Shown: positions 7,464 to 17,806, counted from the stretch's first letter. The stretch: 64,000 bases of DNA from Pseudoduganella umbonata (GCF_014192225.1 NZ_JACHXS010000002.1:186001-250000), one strand, 5' to 3'. Numbers and translations are program-made. The notes: generated from the letters alone by a model not told the origin.

Positions 7464-9284
7464 TCAGGCCAGGTCGCCGATCAGGCGAACGATGTCCTCG
7501 CCGTACGAGGCAAGCTTTTTCTCGCCGACGCCGGAAACACCGCGCAGGTCGTCCAGCGACGTGGGCCTGGCCTTGGCGATCTCCCTCAGGGTGGCGTCGA
7601 CGAAGATCACGTAGGCCGGCACGTTGTGCTCGCGCGCGGCGCCCATCCGCCAGGTGCGCAGGCGTTCGAAGATGGCCTGTTCCGCCGAGTCGAGATCCAT
7701 TTCCACGTAGCCCTTCGGTGCCGAGCCGCGTTTCACCTTCACCGGTTTCTGGTACTGCCGCAGCTGCACCTTCTGGCCGCCTTTCAGCACCGGGCGGGCC
7801 GCATCGGTCAGTTTCAGTGACATGTACTGGTCGTGATCCACCGTGACCAGGCCCAGCGCGATCACCTGCCGCAGGATGGCGCGCCATTCCTGCTCGCTGC
7901 GGTCGGCGCCGATGCCGAATACCGACAGCTGGTCGTGGCGCCAGGTACGGATGCGCTCCGTTTCCGCGCCGCGCAGCACCTCGATCACGTGGGTGGCGGC
8001 AAAGCGCTGGTCGACACGGTAGATCGTCGACAGCAGCTTCTGCACCGGCACCGTGCCGTCGAAGGACACGGGCGGGATCAGGCAGGTATCGCAATTGCCG
8101 CACGGCGAAGACGCTTCGCCGAAATAATCCAGCAGCCGTACGCGCCGGCACGACAGCGTTTCGCACAGGCCCAGCATCGCATCGAGTTTCGCGCCCAGCA
8201 CGCGCTTGAAATCCTCGCCCGCCTCGGATTCGTCGATCATCCGGCGCTGCAGCACCACGTCCTGCAGGCCATAGGCCATCCAGGCGCTGGCCGGCATGCC
8301 GTCGCGGCCGGCGCGGCCGGTCTCCTGGTAATAGCCCTCGATGCTTTTCGGCAGGTCGAGGTGGGCCACGAAGCGCACGTCCGGCTTGTCGATACCCATG
8401 CCGAACGCGATCGTCGCCACCATCACGATGTTTTCCTCGCGCAGGAAGCGGGCCTGGTTGGCCGCCCGTTTCGCATGGTCCATGCCGGCATGGTAGGGCA
8501 GGGCGCGGATGCCGTTCTCGTTCAGCAATTCGGCCGTTTCCTCGACCTTCTTGCGCGACAGGCAATACACGATGCCCGAATCGCCCGTGTGTTCGCCGCC
8601 GATGAAGTCCAGCAGCTGCTTGCGGCCATTGGTCTTTTCGACAATCGAATAGCGGATGTTGGGGCGGTCGAACGACGACACGAACTGCGCGGCATTGGTG
8701 AGATCGAGGCGGTGCGCGATCTCGGCGCGAGTCTGCTGGTCCGCCGTGGCCGTGAGCGCGATGCGCGGCACGCCGGGGAACTGCTCGTGCAGCACCGACA
8801 GTTTGATGTATTCGGGCCGGAAATCGTGGCCCCATTGCGATACACAGTGCGCCTCGTCGATGGCGAACAGCGCGATCTTCGAATCCTGCAGCAGGTCGAA
8901 GCAGCGCTGCGTCATCAGCCGTTCGGGCGCCACGTACACCAGGTCGAGCTGGCCGGTGCGCACCATGCGCTCGATACGGGCGGTTTCCTCCCACGTTTGG
9001 GTGGAATTGAGGAAAGCGGCGCGCACGCCCACTTCGGCCAGCGCATCCACCTGGTCCTGCATCAGCGCGATCAGCGGCGAAATCACCACGCCCACGCCAT
9101 CGCGCAGCAGCGCGGGAATCTGGTAGCACAGCGACTTGCCGCCGCCGGTGGGCATCAACACCAGCGCATCGCCGCCATTGGCGACCTGTTCGACGATTTC
9201 AGCCTGCTGGCCGCGGAAGGCCGAGTACCCGAACACCGATTCGAGCAGGTGAAGGGCGCGTTGGGAGATGTCCAGTTGATCCAT
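7464..9284 (-). CDS. recQ: ATP-dependent DNA helicase RecQ
   Basis: A 606-residue superfamily 2 3'-5' helicase used in recombination repair and replication-fork processing. Motif I is MPTGGGKSLCYQIPAL, motif II DEAHCVSQWGHDFRPEY and motif VI QETGRAGRDG. The RQC zinc-binding cysteines (CRRVRLLDYFGE.. CGNCDTC) and a winged helix follow, then a C-terminal HRDC domain (RGVSGVGEKKLASYGEDI). The start is MDQLDISQ, as in other RecQ proteins; the longer frame would overlap the uppP 3' end. It is probably co-transcribed downstream of uppP. Confidence 0.97.
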   Translation of the reverse strand: MDQLDISQRALHLLESVFGYSAFRGQQAEIVEQVANGGDALVLMPTGGGKSLCYQIPALLRDGVGVVISPLIALMQDQVDALAEVGVRAAFLNSTQTWEETARIERMVRTGQLDLVYVAPERLMTQRCFDLLQDSKIALFAIDEAHCVSQWGHDFRPEYIKLSVLHEQFPGVPRIALTATADQQTRAEIAHRLDLTNAAQFVSSFDRPNIRYSIVEKTNGRKQLLDFIGGEHTGDSGIVYCLSRKKVEETAELLNENGIRALPYHAGMDHAKRAANQARFLREENIVMVATIAFGMGIDKPDVRFVAHLDLPKSIEGYYQETGRAGRDGMPASAWMAYGLQDVVLQRRMIDESEAGEDFKRVLGAKLDAMLGLCETLSCRRVRLLDYFGEASSPCGNCDTCLIPPVSFDGTVPVQKLLSTIYRVDQRFAATHVIEVLRGAETERIRTWRHDQLSVFGIGADRSEQEWRAILRQVIALGLVTVDHDQYMSLKLTDAARPVLKGGQKVQLRQYQKPVKVKRGSAPKGYVEMDLDSAEQAIFERLRTWRMGAAREHNVPAYVIFVDATLREIAKARPTSLDDLRGVSGVGEKKLASYGEDIVRLIGDLA

Positions 9285-9337
9285 TGATATGCTTTTAAAC
9301 CCGGGATGAGATTCGGCCCGGGCGTGATGCCAGGGTC

Positions 9338-10171
9338 TCAGTCGACCCAGGCAACGGTACCGGTATAGGCAGTGGCGAGAACCACGATGCCGAACACTAT
9401 ACGGTACCACGCAAAGATGGTGAAGTCATGCGTGCTGATATAACGCAGCAGCCACCGCACACACAGGAAGGCGGAAATGAACGCGGAAATCGCGCCGATG
9501 CCGAACAGCGGCAGGTCGGCCGCCGACAGCAGCGCGCGTTCCTTGTACAGCGAATAAAACGTGGCGCCCAGCAGCGTGGGAATGGCCAGGAAGAACGAGA
9601 ATTCGGTCGCCGCCTTGCGCGACAGGCCCAGCATCATGCCGCCGATGATGGTGGCGCCGGAGCGGCTGGTGCCGGGAATCAGCGCGAATGCCTGGGCGCA
9701 ACCCACCTTTAGCGCGTCGGCCATCGTCATGTCGTCGACCGAGTGGATGCGCACGGAGACCGGATTGTTCCGGGCGCGGCGCTCCACCCAGAGGATGACC
9801 AGGCCGCCGACGATGAACGCGGTGGCCACCGGCACCGGCGCGAACAGGTTTTCCTTGATCAGGCCGCTGAAGAACAGGCCCAGCAGGGCGGCGGGGAAGA
9901 AGCCGACGATCACGTTCATCATGAAGCGCCGTGCTTTCGGGTCGGAGGCCAGGCCGGCCAGGACCGCCCCGATGCGCACGCGGTACTCCCAGATCACGGA
10001 CAGCATCGCACCGCCCTGGATCGCGATCTCGAATACCTTGACTTTCTGGCCGGTAAAGTCCAGCAGGCTTGCCGTCAGGATCAGGTGGCCAGTGGAAGAG
10101 ATGGGCAGGAATTCGGTAAAACCTTCGACCAGGCCCATGATCAGGGCCTTCAGCGCGAGAACGATATCCAT
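9338..10171 (-). CDS. uppP: undecaprenyl-diphosphatase UppP (BacA)
   Basis: A 277-residue integral membrane enzyme that dephosphorylates undecaprenyl pyrophosphate to recycle the lipid carrier of peptidoglycan and other glycans. The two family motifs are intact: [17 protein letters not shown] near residue 15 and [12 protein letters not shown] near residue 170, facing the active site. About eight membrane helices are visible. The start [13 protein letters not shown] was chosen over the longer frame because it matches the usual N-terminus. recQ follows 53 nt downstream on the same strand. Confidence 0.96.
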   Translation of the reverse strand: MDIVLALKALIMGLVEGFTEFLPISSTGHLILTASLLDFTGQKVKVFEIAIQGGAMLSVIWEYRVRIGAVLAGLASDPKARRFMMNVIVGFFPAALLGLFFSGLIKENLFAPVPVATAFIVGGLVILWVERRARNNPVSVRIHSVDDMTMADALKVGCAQAFALIPGTSRSGATIIGGMMLGLSRKAATEFSFFLAIPTLLGATFYSLYKERALLSAADLPLFGIGAISAFISAFLCVRWLLRYISTHDFTIFAWYRIVFGIVVLATAYTGTVAWVD

Positions 10172-10428
10172 GTGTGTGGCAAGGAGGGTAGAGGGAGATG
10201 CGCGCAACATGCGAAACGACCAATGCGGAACGGCGCGCGCCGAAGCTTACCACGTTGCGACCTCGACAATAAGGCGCCAGGGCCGCCGCCCGGATTCCTG
10301 TGTGATCAAGGGCTGGTCAAGTCATCATCATGGTCGGCGGTCGGCGACACCTCCGATGATGTTATAAATCAATAATCAAAATTGCCTTATGGATAAAGAT
10401 GACTTTCCATCTTTTCCAGGAGGCACCC

Positions 10429-10776
10429 ATGAAAAACCATGCCAACGCGGCACGCGCCCATTTCATTTTCGCCGGGTGCTATGTGCTGCCGGTCATCGTA
10501 CTGCTCGCCGCCGGGCCGCTGCTCGGCATCGAGATCGGCTGGCAACTGCCGGCATGCGCCGCCGCGCTGGCGGCCGTGCATGCAATGATGGGGTGGGGTG
10601 CGGCGAAGGCGAAAAACTGGGCGCGCGTGCTGACCCTGGTCCTGGCCTTTCCGGCGCTGCTGGCCGTGCCGCTCGGCACCCTGGTGGCGATCCAGCTGAT
10701 TTCATACTGCTGGCTCGGCTGGGATGGCCGTCGGGCTTTGCCGGCACTGGCCGGTTTTTCGGCCGCGACGAAGTAA
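10429..10776 (+). CDS. small integral membrane protein, unknown
   Basis: A 115-residue protein with about three to four hydrophobic helices (FIFAGCYVLPVIVLLAAGPLLG, LPACAAALAAVHAMMGWGAA, VLTLVLAFPALLAVPLGTLVAIQLI). The ATG is well supported by CCAGGAGGCACCC. It resembles small uncharacterised membrane proteins in which an AKNWAR segment separates two helices. No function is claimed. It stands just before the glycan operon promoter but is separated from it by a promoter of its own type, so it is probably a separate unit. Confidence 0.65.
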   Translation: MKNHANAARAHFIFAGCYVLPVIVLLAAGPLLGIEIGWQLPACAAALAAVHAMMGWGAAKAKNWARVLTLVLAFPALLAVPLGTLVAIQLISYCWLGWDGRRALPALAGFSAATK

Positions 10777-10877
10777 GGCCGTTCATCCGCAGATCCGGCA
10801 TCGCCGCGTTCATCAGAGTTCCCGCTTTCGCCCTGTTCGGCGCCGTCGCATCGATTGCGACCGCGCGCTTTTTTGTT

Positions 10878-10906
10878 TTGACTTTCGGCATTACCCGGCT
10901 TACTAT
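10878..10906 (+). promoter_or_regulatory. sigma70 promoter of the GH2-GH3-gudD-regulator operon
   Basis: TTGACT at 10878-10883 and TACTAT at 10901-10906 are separated by exactly 17 nt. Transcription would start near 10914, about 63 nt before the GH2 start codon. Confidence 0.75.
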
Positions 10907-10918
10907 TTTCAGCAAAAT

Positions 10919-10932
10919 TGGTAGCGGTACCA
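10919..10932. promoter_or_regulatory. LacI-family operator
   Basis: TGGTAGCGGTACCA fits the LacI-family operator pattern TGnnAnCGnTnnCA at every fixed position, with inverted arms TGGTA/TACCA. It lies just past the -10 at the predicted transcription start, where a bound repressor would block initiation. The last gene of the operon (16463-17542) encodes a LacI-type regulator, the probable ligand-responsive repressor. Confidence 0.75.
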
Positions 10933-10976
10933 CGGAAGTATTCCGAATAGCGTCCAAAACAAATAATGGAGACAAG

Positions 10977-12887
10977 ATGCTGAACCGTTTTTCCGCTGTC
11001 GCCGTGGCCGCGCTGGCATGGCATTGCCTGGCGTTTGCCCAGACCGCCACGCCATCCCACCATCAGACTTTCCAGAACCAGCCCCTGCAAAACCAGACGT
11101 TACAGAATCAGACGTTACAGAATCAGACGTTACAGAACATCTACGGCCGCACCCACCAGAACCTCGACGGCCGCTGGCACTACATCGTCGATCCCTACGA
11201 AACGGGCTACTACGACTACCGCCGCAAACCCTACGACGAGTCCGAAAAGGGCACCGGCGGCTACTATGACGACCGCCAGCCGAAGGACAAAGGCGACATC
11301 GTCGAATACAGCTTTGACGGCTCGCCCACGCTGGCCATACCCGGCGACTGGAATTCGCAGGACGCCAAACTGGAATTCTACGAAGGCACCGTGTGGATGC
11401 GGCAGAAGTTCACTGCCGCGCCGAAGGAGGGGAAACGTTATTTCCTGTACTTCGGCGCCGTGAACTACGAGGCGCACGTCTACCTGAACGGCAGGAAACT
11501 TGGCAGCCACAAGGGCGGGTTCACGCCTTTCCAGTTCGAGGTCACGGGCAAGCTGGCCGCCGGCTCGAACACCGTGGTCGTCAAGGCCGACAACAAACGC
11601 CACCAGGATGAAATCCCCACCGTCTCCACCGACTGGTGGAATTACGGCGGCATCACGCGCGACGTGCTGCTGGCCGAAGTGCCGGACACCTACATCGCCG
11701 ACTACAAGGTACAGCTGGCGAAGGGCGATGCGCGCCGCATCGAGGGCTATGTGCAACTCGACGGCAGCCGGAAGGAGCAGGAAATCACCGTCGCCATCCC
11801 CGAGGCAAACCTGTCGGCCAGGGTGCGCACCGATGCCAACGGCCGGGCGGCGCTCCGCATCCCCGTCGGCAAGCTGCGCTACTGGTCGCCGGAAGACCCG
11901 AAGCTGTACGGCGTGACGATCGCCGCCGGCAGCGACAGGGTGGCAGACCGCATCGGTTTCCGCACCATCGAAACGCGAGGCAAGGACATCCTCCTCAACG
12001 GCAGGTCGACGTTCTGGCGCGGCGTGTCGATCCACGATGAAAACCCGCTGATCCCGGGCCGGCTGCGCGGCGCCGGCGACATGCGCATGCTGCTGCAGTG
12101 GGCCAAGGACATGAACTGCAACTATGTGCGGCTGGCGCACTACCCGCACAGCGAGGAAATGATACGCCTGGCGGACGAGATGGGCCTGATGGTGTGGGCC
12201 GAAGTGCCCGTCTACTGGACGATCTCGTGGCAGAACCCGGATACCCTGCGCAACGCCCGGCAGCAGTTGACCGAGCTGGTCGTGCGCGACAAGAACCGCG
12301 CCAGTGTCGTGGTCTGGTCGATCGGGAACGAGACGCCGGTCAGCGAGCCGCGCAACGCCTTCATGTTCACGCTGGCCGACACGGTGCGCGCGCTGGACGA
12401 TACGCGCCTGGTCGGCGCCGCGCTGGAGGTGCACCGCAACGGCAAGGAAGTGACGGTCGAAGACCCGCTGGCGGAAAAGCTCGATCTCGCCAGCTTCAAC
12501 GAATACGCCGGCTGGTACTGGGCCAGCAACAAGGACATGCTGGACTTCCACTTCAACATCCCGTACGACAAGCCGGTGATGATCACCGAGTTCGGCGCCG
12601 ATGCGCTGGGCGGCTTCCATGGCGACGCCGACACGCGCTGGAGCGAGGAATACCAGGACCAGCTCTACAAGAACCAGTTCAGGATGCTCGAAGCGATTCC
12701 CGGCCTGCGCGGCATCACCCCGTGGGTGCTGGTGGACTTCCGCTCGCCGCGCCGTCCGCACCCGTACTTCCAGGACTTCTGGAACCGCAAGGGCCTGATC
12801 TCGCAGACAGGCAAGCGCAAGCAGGCGTTCCACACCCTGAAGGCGTACTACGACAAGAAGCAGCAACAATACCAACAATATCAATAG
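10977..12887 (+). CDS. exported glycoside hydrolase family 2, probable beta-glucuronidase
   Basis: A 636-residue protein with a signal peptide (AVAALAWHCLAFAQ) and then the GH2 sugar-binding, immunoglobulin-like and TIM-barrel domains. The acid/base glutamate is E452 in WSIGNE and the nucleophile E538 in ITEFGADAL. Near the C-terminus FWNRKG supplies the N-x-K pair (N603, K605) which in beta-glucuronidases contacts the sugar carboxylate; galactosidases lack it. It would release glucuronate from glycans in the periplasm. Residues 40-54 are three in-frame repeats of TLQNQ. The ATG follows GGAGACAAG. GH3 follows 10 nt later and glucarate dehydratase after that, in keeping with uronic-acid use. 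Confidence 0.85.
   Translation: MLNRFSAVAVAALAWHCLAFAQTATPSHHQTFQNQPLQNQTLQNQTLQNQTLQNIYGRTHQNLDGRWHYIVDPYETGYYDYRRKPYDESEKGTGGYYDDRQPKDKGDIVEYSFDGSPTLAIPGDWNSQDAKLEFYEGTVWMRQKFTAAPKEGKRYFLYFGAVNYEAHVYLNGRKLGSHKGGFTPFQFEVTGKLAAGSNTVVVKADNKRHQDEIPTVSTDWWNYGGITRDVLLAEVPDTYIADYKVQLAKGDARRIEGYVQLDGSRKEQEITVAIPEANLSARVRTDANGRAALRIPVGKLRYWSPEDPKLYGVTIAAGSDRVADRIGFRTIETRGKDILLNGRSTFWRGVSIHDENPLIPGRLRGAGDMRMLLQWAKDMNCNYVRLAHYPHSEEMIRLADEMGLMVWAEVPVYWTISWQNPDTLRNARQQLTELVVRDKNRASVVVWSIGNETPVSEPRNAFMFTLADTVRALDDTRLVGAALEVHRNGKEVTVEDPLAEKLDLASFNEYAGWYWASNKDMLDFHFNIPYDKPVMITEFGADALGGFHGDADTRWSEEYQDQLYKNQFRMLEAIPGLRGITPWVLVDFRSPRRPHPYFQDFWNRKGLISQTGKRKQAFHTLKAYYDKKQQQYQQYQ
11094..11138 (+). repeat. 15-bp in-frame tandem repeat in GH2 gene
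   Basis: Three copies of CAGACGTTACAGAAT encode QTLQN units in the linker after the signal peptide. Copy number could vary without shifting the frame. Confidence 0.85.
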
Positions 12888-12897
12888 GAGACCGTCG

Positions 12898-15126
12898 ATG
12901 ACGTTACGACCCATCGCGCTGGCCGCGTCGCTGATCGCGCTGCCGGCCCTTGCGCTCGCCCAGGACGCGATCGACCGCAAGGTCGATGCGCTGCTCAAGC
13001 AGATGACTTTGCAGGAAAAAGTCGGCCAGTTGCACCAGCTGTCCGGTGCCGAGGCCACCGGGCCGGAGGCGGCCAAGCGGGCCAGCCAGAACACCGAGAT
13101 CCGGGCCGGCAATGTCGGCTCGATGCTCAACATCAAGGGCGCGAAGGAGACGCGCGAAGCCCAGGCGCTGGCGCTGCAGTCGCGGCTGAAGATCCCGCTG
13201 CTGTTCGGACTGGACGTCATCCACGGCTATAAAACCGTGTTCCCGGTACCGCTCGGCGAAGCGGCGTCGTGGGACCTGGAAGCGATCGAGCAGTCGGCGC
13301 AGGTCGCCGCGCGCGAGGCGGCATCGGCCGGCATCCACTGGACATTTGCGCCGATGGTCGATATCGGCCGCGATCCGCGCTGGGGCCGCGTGATGGAAGG
13401 CGCCGGCGAAGACACGTACCTGGGCTCGAAGATCGCCGCCGCCCGGGTACGCGGCTTCCAGGGTGCGAAGCTGGGCGCCACCGACCGCGTGATGGCCACC
13501 GCCAAGCACTTCGCCGCCTATGGCGCCGCCGTCGCCGGCCGCGACTACAACGCGGTGGACATGAGCCCGCAGCAGCTGCACGAAGTCTACCTGCCGCCGT
13601 TCAAGGCATCCGTCGACGCCGGCGTGGCCACTTTCATGAACTCGTTCAATACGCTGAACGGCATTCCCGCCACCGGCAGCGCGATGCTGCAGCGTGACAT
13701 CCTGAAGGGCGCCTGGAAGTACAAGGGCTTCGTCGTTTCCGACTGGGCTTCGGTCAAGGAGATGGTGCTGCATGGCTATGCCAAGGACCTGTCCGACGCG
13801 GCCGTGAAGGCGATCAATGCCGGCAGCGACATGGACATGGAAGGCGAGGCGTTCATCGCCCACCTGGCGCAGGCCGTCAAGGACGGCAAGGTGCCGCAGA
13901 AGAATATCGACGACGCGGTGCGCCGCATCCTCCGCAAGAAATTCGAGATGGGGCTGTTCGACGATCCGTACCGCTTCTCCGATGCGCAGCGCGAACAGGC
14001 GGTGCTGGCCGATCCGCGGCACCGCGCCATCGCACGCGACGTGGCACGCAAGTCGCTGGTGCTGCTGAAGAATGACACGCTGCAGGGCACTCCTGTGCTG
14101 CCGCTGGCGAAGAATGCGAAAAGCATCGCCGTCATCGGCCCGCTGGCCGATTCGCGCCGCGACCTGGAAGGCGGGTGGGTGGTGTCCGACGTGCGCGGCG
14201 AGGTGGTTTCCATCCTCGACGGCATCCGCAATCGTGCGCAAGGCGCGCAGATCGTCCACGCCAACGCCTGCGCGCCGGGCTGCGCCACCGCGGAAGGATT
14301 CGACGCCGCGGTCGCCACCGCCAGCAAGGCCGACGTGATCGTGCTGGCCATCGGCGAAACCTGGGACCTGAGCGGCGAAGCGAAGTCGCGCACCGATATC
14401 GGCCTGCCCGGCCGGCAGACCGAACTGTTCCAGCGGCTGAAGGCCACGGGCAAGCCGGTCGTTGCCGTGCTGTTCGCCGGCCGGCCAATGATCTTCAACG
14501 ACATCGCCGACCGCGCCGATGCCATCCTGTACGCCTGGTTCCCTGGTTCCGAGGGCGGCAACGCGGTGGCCGACGTGCTGTTCGGCGACTACAACCCGTC
14601 GGGCAAGCTGCCCGCCACGTTCCCGCGCAACCTGGGCCAGATCCCGATCTCGTACGCGCAGTACAACACGGGCCGCCCGGTCACCGACGAGAAGGACATC
14701 GTCTACCGTTCGGCCTACATCGATTCGCCGAACACGCCGCGCTACGCGTTCGGCCATGGCAAGAGCTACACGGAATTCGGCTACTCGGGCGTGCAGCTGG
14801 ACCGCACGATCCTGCGGCCGGGACAGACGGCCACGCTGTCGTTCGACCTGCAGAACAAGGGCAAGGTCGCCGGCACCGAGGTCGCGCAGCTGTACATCCG
14901 CGATACGGTGGCCTCGGTGGTCCGTCCGGTGAAAGAACTGAAGGGCTTCACCAAGGTGCACCTGCAGCCGGGCGAACGGCGCCGCGTCACGTTCACGATC
15001 GACCGCGACACGCTGTCGTTCTTCAACAATGATTTGAAATGGGGCGCCGAAGCGGGCGAATTCAAGCTGATGGTCGGCAGCGCCTCCGACGACATCCGGC
15101 TGGAAACCACCTTGACCTTGCAATGA
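12898..15126 (+). CDS. bglX: exported glycoside hydrolase family 3 beta-glucosidase (BglX-like)
   Basis: A 742-residue periplasmic hydrolase with a cleavable signal peptide ([12 protein letters not shown]). The GH3 N-terminal barrel carries [25 protein letters not shown] and the nucleophile D282 in GFVVSDWAS; the alpha/beta sandwich domain and C-terminal fibronectin-like domain ([21 protein letters not shown]) follow, the layout of E. coli BglX. It removes terminal beta-linked glucose or similar sugars from oligosaccharides. It is translationally coupled to gudD: its TGA overlaps the next ATG (ATGA). The GH2 neighbour suggests joint breakdown of glucuronate-containing glycans. Confidence 0.93.
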   Translation: MTLRPIALAASLIALPALALAQDAIDRKVDALLKQMTLQEKVGQLHQLSGAEATGPEAAKRASQNTEIRAGNVGSMLNIKGAKETREAQALALQSRLKIPLLFGLDVIHGYKTVFPVPLGEAASWDLEAIEQSAQVAAREAASAGIHWTFAPMVDIGRDPRWGRVMEGAGEDTYLGSKIAAARVRGFQGAKLGATDRVMATAKHFAAYGAAVAGRDYNAVDMSPQQLHEVYLPPFKASVDAGVATFMNSFNTLNGIPATGSAMLQRDILKGAWKYKGFVVSDWASVKEMVLHGYAKDLSDAAVKAINAGSDMDMEGEAFIAHLAQAVKDGKVPQKNIDDAVRRILRKKFEMGLFDDPYRFSDAQREQAVLADPRHRAIARDVARKSLVLLKNDTLQGTPVLPLAKNAKSIAVIGPLADSRRDLEGGWVVSDVRGEVVSILDGIRNRAQGAQIVHANACAPGCATAEGFDAAVATASKADVIVLAIGETWDLSGEAKSRTDIGLPGRQTELFQRLKATGKPVVAVLFAGRPMIFNDIADRADAILYAWFPGSEGGNAVADVLFGDYNPSGKLPATFPRNLGQIPISYAQYNTGRPVTDEKDIVYRSAYIDSPNTPRYAFGHGKSYTEFGYSGVQLDRTILRPGQTATLSFDLQNKGKVAGTEVAQLYIRDTVASVVRPVKELKGFTKVHLQPGERRRVTFTIDRDTLSFFNNDLKWGAEAGEFKLMVGSASDDIRLETTLTLQ

Positions 15127-16463
15127 AAGACAACATGAGCAATACGCCCGTCATCACCGCCGTCCGCGTCATTCCCGTCGCGGGACGCGACAGCATGCTG
15201 CTGAACCTCTCCGGTGCCCACGCGCCGTTTTTCACCCGTAACCTGCTGATCCTCACGGACAGTTCGGGCAGGCAGGGCGTCGGCGAAGTGCCGGGCGGCG
15301 AAGCGATCCGCAAGACGCTGGAGGATGCCCAGGCGCTGATCGTCGGCCGCGCGATCGGCGACTACAACGCGGTGCTGAACTCGGCCCGTACGGCATTCGC
15401 CAGCCGCGACGCGGGCGGCCGCGGCGTGCAGACCTTCGACCTGCGCGTGGCCATCCACGCGGTGACGGCGATCGAATGCGCGATGCTGGACCTGCTGGGC
15501 CAGTTCCTCGGCGTGCCGGTGGCGGCGCTGCTGGGCGAGGGACAGCAGCGCGACCAGGTGCCGATGCTGGGATACCTGTTCTACATCGGCGACAAGCATA
15601 AAACCGACCTGCCGTATGCCAGCGAACCGGATGCGCCGGACGCCTGGAGCCGGCTGCGCCACGAGGAAGCGCTGACGCCGGAAGCGGTGGTGGCGCTGGC
15701 CGAGGCGGCGTATGAACGCTACGGCTTCCGCGACTTCAAGCTGAAGGGCGGCGTGCTGCGCGGCGAAGAGGAGATGGAGGCGGTGACGGCGCTGGCCGAA
15801 CGCTTCCCGGAAGCGCGCATCACGCTCGACCCGAACGGCGGCTGGCTGCTGGCCGACGCGATCCGGCTGTGCCGCGACAAGGGCGACGTGCTAGCCTATG
15901 CGGAAGACCCGTGCGGTCCGGAGAACGGCTACTCGGGCCGCGAAGTGATGGCCGAGTTCCGTCGCGCCACCGGACTGCCGACGGCAACCAACATGATCGC
16001 CACGGACTGGCGCGAGATGAGCCATGCGATCGCGCTGCAATCGGTGACGATCCCGCTGGCCGACCCGCATTTCTGGACGATGCAGGGTTCCGTGCGCGTG
16101 GCCCAGCTGTGCCAGGCGTTCGGCCTGACGTGGGGCTCGCATTCGAACAACCACTTCGACGTGTCGCTGGCGATGTTTACGCACGTGGCCGCGGCGGCGC
16201 CGGGCAACATCACGGCGATCGACACCCACTGGATCTGGCAGGACGGCCAGCGCCTGACGAAACAGCCGCTGCAGATCGCCGGCGGCCTGGTCGACGTGCC
16301 GAAGCAGCCTGGCCTGGGCGTCGAGCTGGACATGGACGAAGTGGAGGCGGCGCACCAGCGCTACCTGGGCATGGGCCTGGGCGCGCGCAACGACGCGGCT
16401 GCGATGCAGTTCCTGGTCCCCGGCTGGCAGTTCGACAGCAAACGCCCATGCCTGGTGCGCTGA
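15123..16463 (+). CDS. gudD: glucarate dehydratase
   Basis: A 446-residue enolase-superfamily enzyme, the same length as E. coli GudD, that dehydrates D-glucarate to 5-keto-4-deoxy-glucarate. Visible features are [19 protein letters not shown] N-terminal capping residues, the KLKGG catalytic lysine segment, LDPNGGW metal ligand, YAEDPCG metal ligand, ATNMIATDW and the catalytic histidine in [10 protein letters not shown]. It has no signal peptide. The ATG overlaps the GH3 stop; a second ATG four codons later is a possible alternative. The LacI-type regulator follows with another ATGA overlap. Glucuronate freed by GH2 would need a uronate dehydrogenase, not seen here, to feed this step. Confidence 0.95.
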   Translation: MKDNMSNTPVITAVRVIPVAGRDSMLLNLSGAHAPFFTRNLLILTDSSGRQGVGEVPGGEAIRKTLEDAQALIVGRAIGDYNAVLNSARTAFASRDAGGRGVQTFDLRVAIHAVTAIECAMLDLLGQFLGVPVAALLGEGQQRDQVPMLGYLFYIGDKHKTDLPYASEPDAPDAWSRLRHEEALTPEAVVALAEAAYERYGFRDFKLKGGVLRGEEEMEAVTALAERFPEARITLDPNGGWLLADAIRLCRDKGDVLAYAEDPCGPENGYSGREVMAEFRRATGLPTATNMIATDWREMSHAIALQSVTIPLADPHFWTMQGSVRVAQLCQAFGLTWGSHSNNHFDVSLAMFTHVAAAAPGNITAIDTHWIWQDGQRLTKQPLQIAGGLVDVPKQPGLGVELDMDEVEAAHQRYLGMGLGARNDAAAMQFLVPGWQFDSKRPCLVR

Positions 16464-17542
16464 TGGCCGACGAAAAAGAGAAGGACAGGGAGAAGGACAG
16501 GGAGAAGGACAAGGACGCCGACAACGGGGCCGGCAAGCGCCGGCGCCGCAAGGGCCTCGGGCTGACGCTGCGCGACGTGGCGCGGCTGGCCAACGTGGCG
16601 CCGATCACCGCATCGCGCGCGCTGAATACGCCCGATGCGGTATCGGACGAGATCCTCCAGCGCGTGAAAGACGCCGTCGAGCGCACCGGCTACGTGCCGA
16701 ACCTGCTGGCCGGCGGCCTTGCGTCGCGCCGCTCGCGGCTGGTGGCCGCCGTGGTGCCGACCATCACCGGCTCGGTGTTCCTGGAGACCGTGCAGGCCCT
16801 GACGGAAACGCTGGCCGCCAACGGCTACCAGATGATGCTGGGCCAGTCCGGCTACCACGGCTCGCGCGAGGATGCGCTGCTGGAAACCATCATCGGCCGC
16901 CGCCCCGATGGCGTGATCCTCACCGGGATCATGCATTCCACGCTGGCGCGGCGCCGGCTGGTGGCCAGCGGCATTCCCGTCGTCGAGACGTGGGACCTGA
17001 CGCCGACGCCGGTCGACATGCTGGTGGGCTTTTCGCACGACAAGGTGGGGACCGCCGTGGCGCAGTTCCTGCACGCGCGCGGCCGCCGCAAGATGGCCTG
17101 CATCAGCGCCAACGACGAACGCGCCATCCGCCGCAACAACGCCTTCGCCAGTGCGGCGCAGGCCCTGGGCGTGGAAGTGGTCCCCACGCACATGGTGCCG
17201 GCGCCCAGCTCCGTGGCCAGCGGCCGCGAGGGCTTGCGCGCGCTGCTCGCGAAGGATCCGTCGCTGGACGCGATCTTCTGCAGCTCGGACATGGTGGCGC
17301 TTGGCGTGCTGACCGAGGCGCAGGCGCAGGGCATCCGCGTTCCCGAGCAGCTGGCCATCATCGGGCTGGGCGACCTCGCCATGTCGCGCGAGCTGCATCC
17401 GGCGCTGACCTCCGTGCGGGTCGACGGCACGCTGATCGGGCATACCGCCGCGCAGTACATCATGCAGCGCGCCGAGGGGCTGGTGGTGGCGGAGCCGGTA
17501 TGCGATGTGGGATTTACGATCGTGGAGCGGGCGACGACGTAA
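16463..17542 (+). CDS. LacI/GntR-type transcriptional regulator
   Basis: A 359-residue repressor. A very basic/acidic tail (residues 2-30, EKDREKDREKDKD, then KRRRRKG) precedes the LacI helix-turn-helix TLRDVARLANVAPITASRALN with the hinge helix PNLLAGGLASRRS. The periplasmic-binding-like effector domain follows (GYQMMLGQSGYHGSREDALLE, PVVETWDLTPTPVDMLVGFSH), most like GntR-type gluconate/uronate regulators. It is the last gene of the glycan operon and starts in an ATGA overlap with gudD, so it probably autoregulates through the operator at 10919-10932. The charged N-terminal tail is unusual and is encoded by a 12-bp tandem repeat. Confidence 0.93.
   Translation: MADEKEKDREKDREKDKDADNGAGKRRRRKGLGLTLRDVARLANVAPITASRALNTPDAVSDEILQRVKDAVERTGYVPNLLAGGLASRRSRLVAAVVPTITGSVFLETVQALTETLAANGYQMMLGQSGYHGSREDALLETIIGRRPDGVILTGIMHSTLARRRLVASGIPVVETWDLTPTPVDMLVGFSHDKVGTAVAQFLHARGRRKMACISANDERAIRRNNAFASAAQALGVEVVPTHMVPAPSSVASGREGLRALLAKDPSLDAIFCSSDMVALGVLTEAQAQGIRVPEQLAIIGLGDLAMSRELHPALTSVRVDGTLIGHTAAQYIMQRAEGLVVAEPVCDVGFTIVERATT
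16478..16513 (+). repeat. 12-bp in-frame tandem repeat in the LacI-type regulator
   Basis: Three copies of GAGAAGGACAGG (the last with AAG) encode the EKDR units in the N-terminal tail ahead of the helix-turn-helix. Confidence 0.85.
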
Positions 17543-17548
17543 CCGGGT

Positions 17549-17806
17549 TTATGCGGGCGCCGTCGCCCGCTCCAGCGCCGCCAGCCACACCATCGCGTAT
17601 TCGCGATTCGTCCCGCACATCTCTTCGGAGGGCTGCAAGCCGCCGCAAAACGCCGGCCGCTCCGGCTTGCCGAACACGCGGCAGCGGTTGTCGTCGTCGA
17701 GCTGCACGCAGCGCACGCCGGCCGGCTTCCCGTTCGGCATGCCGGGAATCGGGCTGGTGATGGAAGGAGCGGTGCAGCAGGCACCGCAATGGTCGCGGCA
17801 GTTCAT
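17549..17806 (-). CDS. YkgJ-family cysteine-cluster protein
   Basis: An 85-residue protein beginning [11 protein letters not shown], the standard YkgJ opening, with further cysteines in [22 protein letters not shown] and EMCG. The eight conserved cysteines probably bind zinc or an iron-sulfur centre; the family's role is unsettled. A longer frame up to 17863 exists, but [11 protein letters not shown] is the common family start. It lies downstream of the DUF445 gene on the same strand and converges with the LacI-type regulator gene. Confidence 0.85.
   Translation of the reverse strand: MNCRDHCGACCTAPSITSPIPGMPNGKPAGVRCVQLDDDNRCRVFGKPERPAFCGGLQPSEEMCGTNREYAMVWLAALERATAPA

Noticed and set aside
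10399..10428. Earlier start for the small membrane protein
   Set aside because: The ATG at 10429 has an ideal AGGAGG site; the longer version adds a non-hydrophobic stretch containing that site.
12904..15123. A 739-codon minus-strand frame opposite the GH3 gene
   Set aside because: Shadow frame; the plus strand encodes a complete BglX-like enzyme with all motifs.
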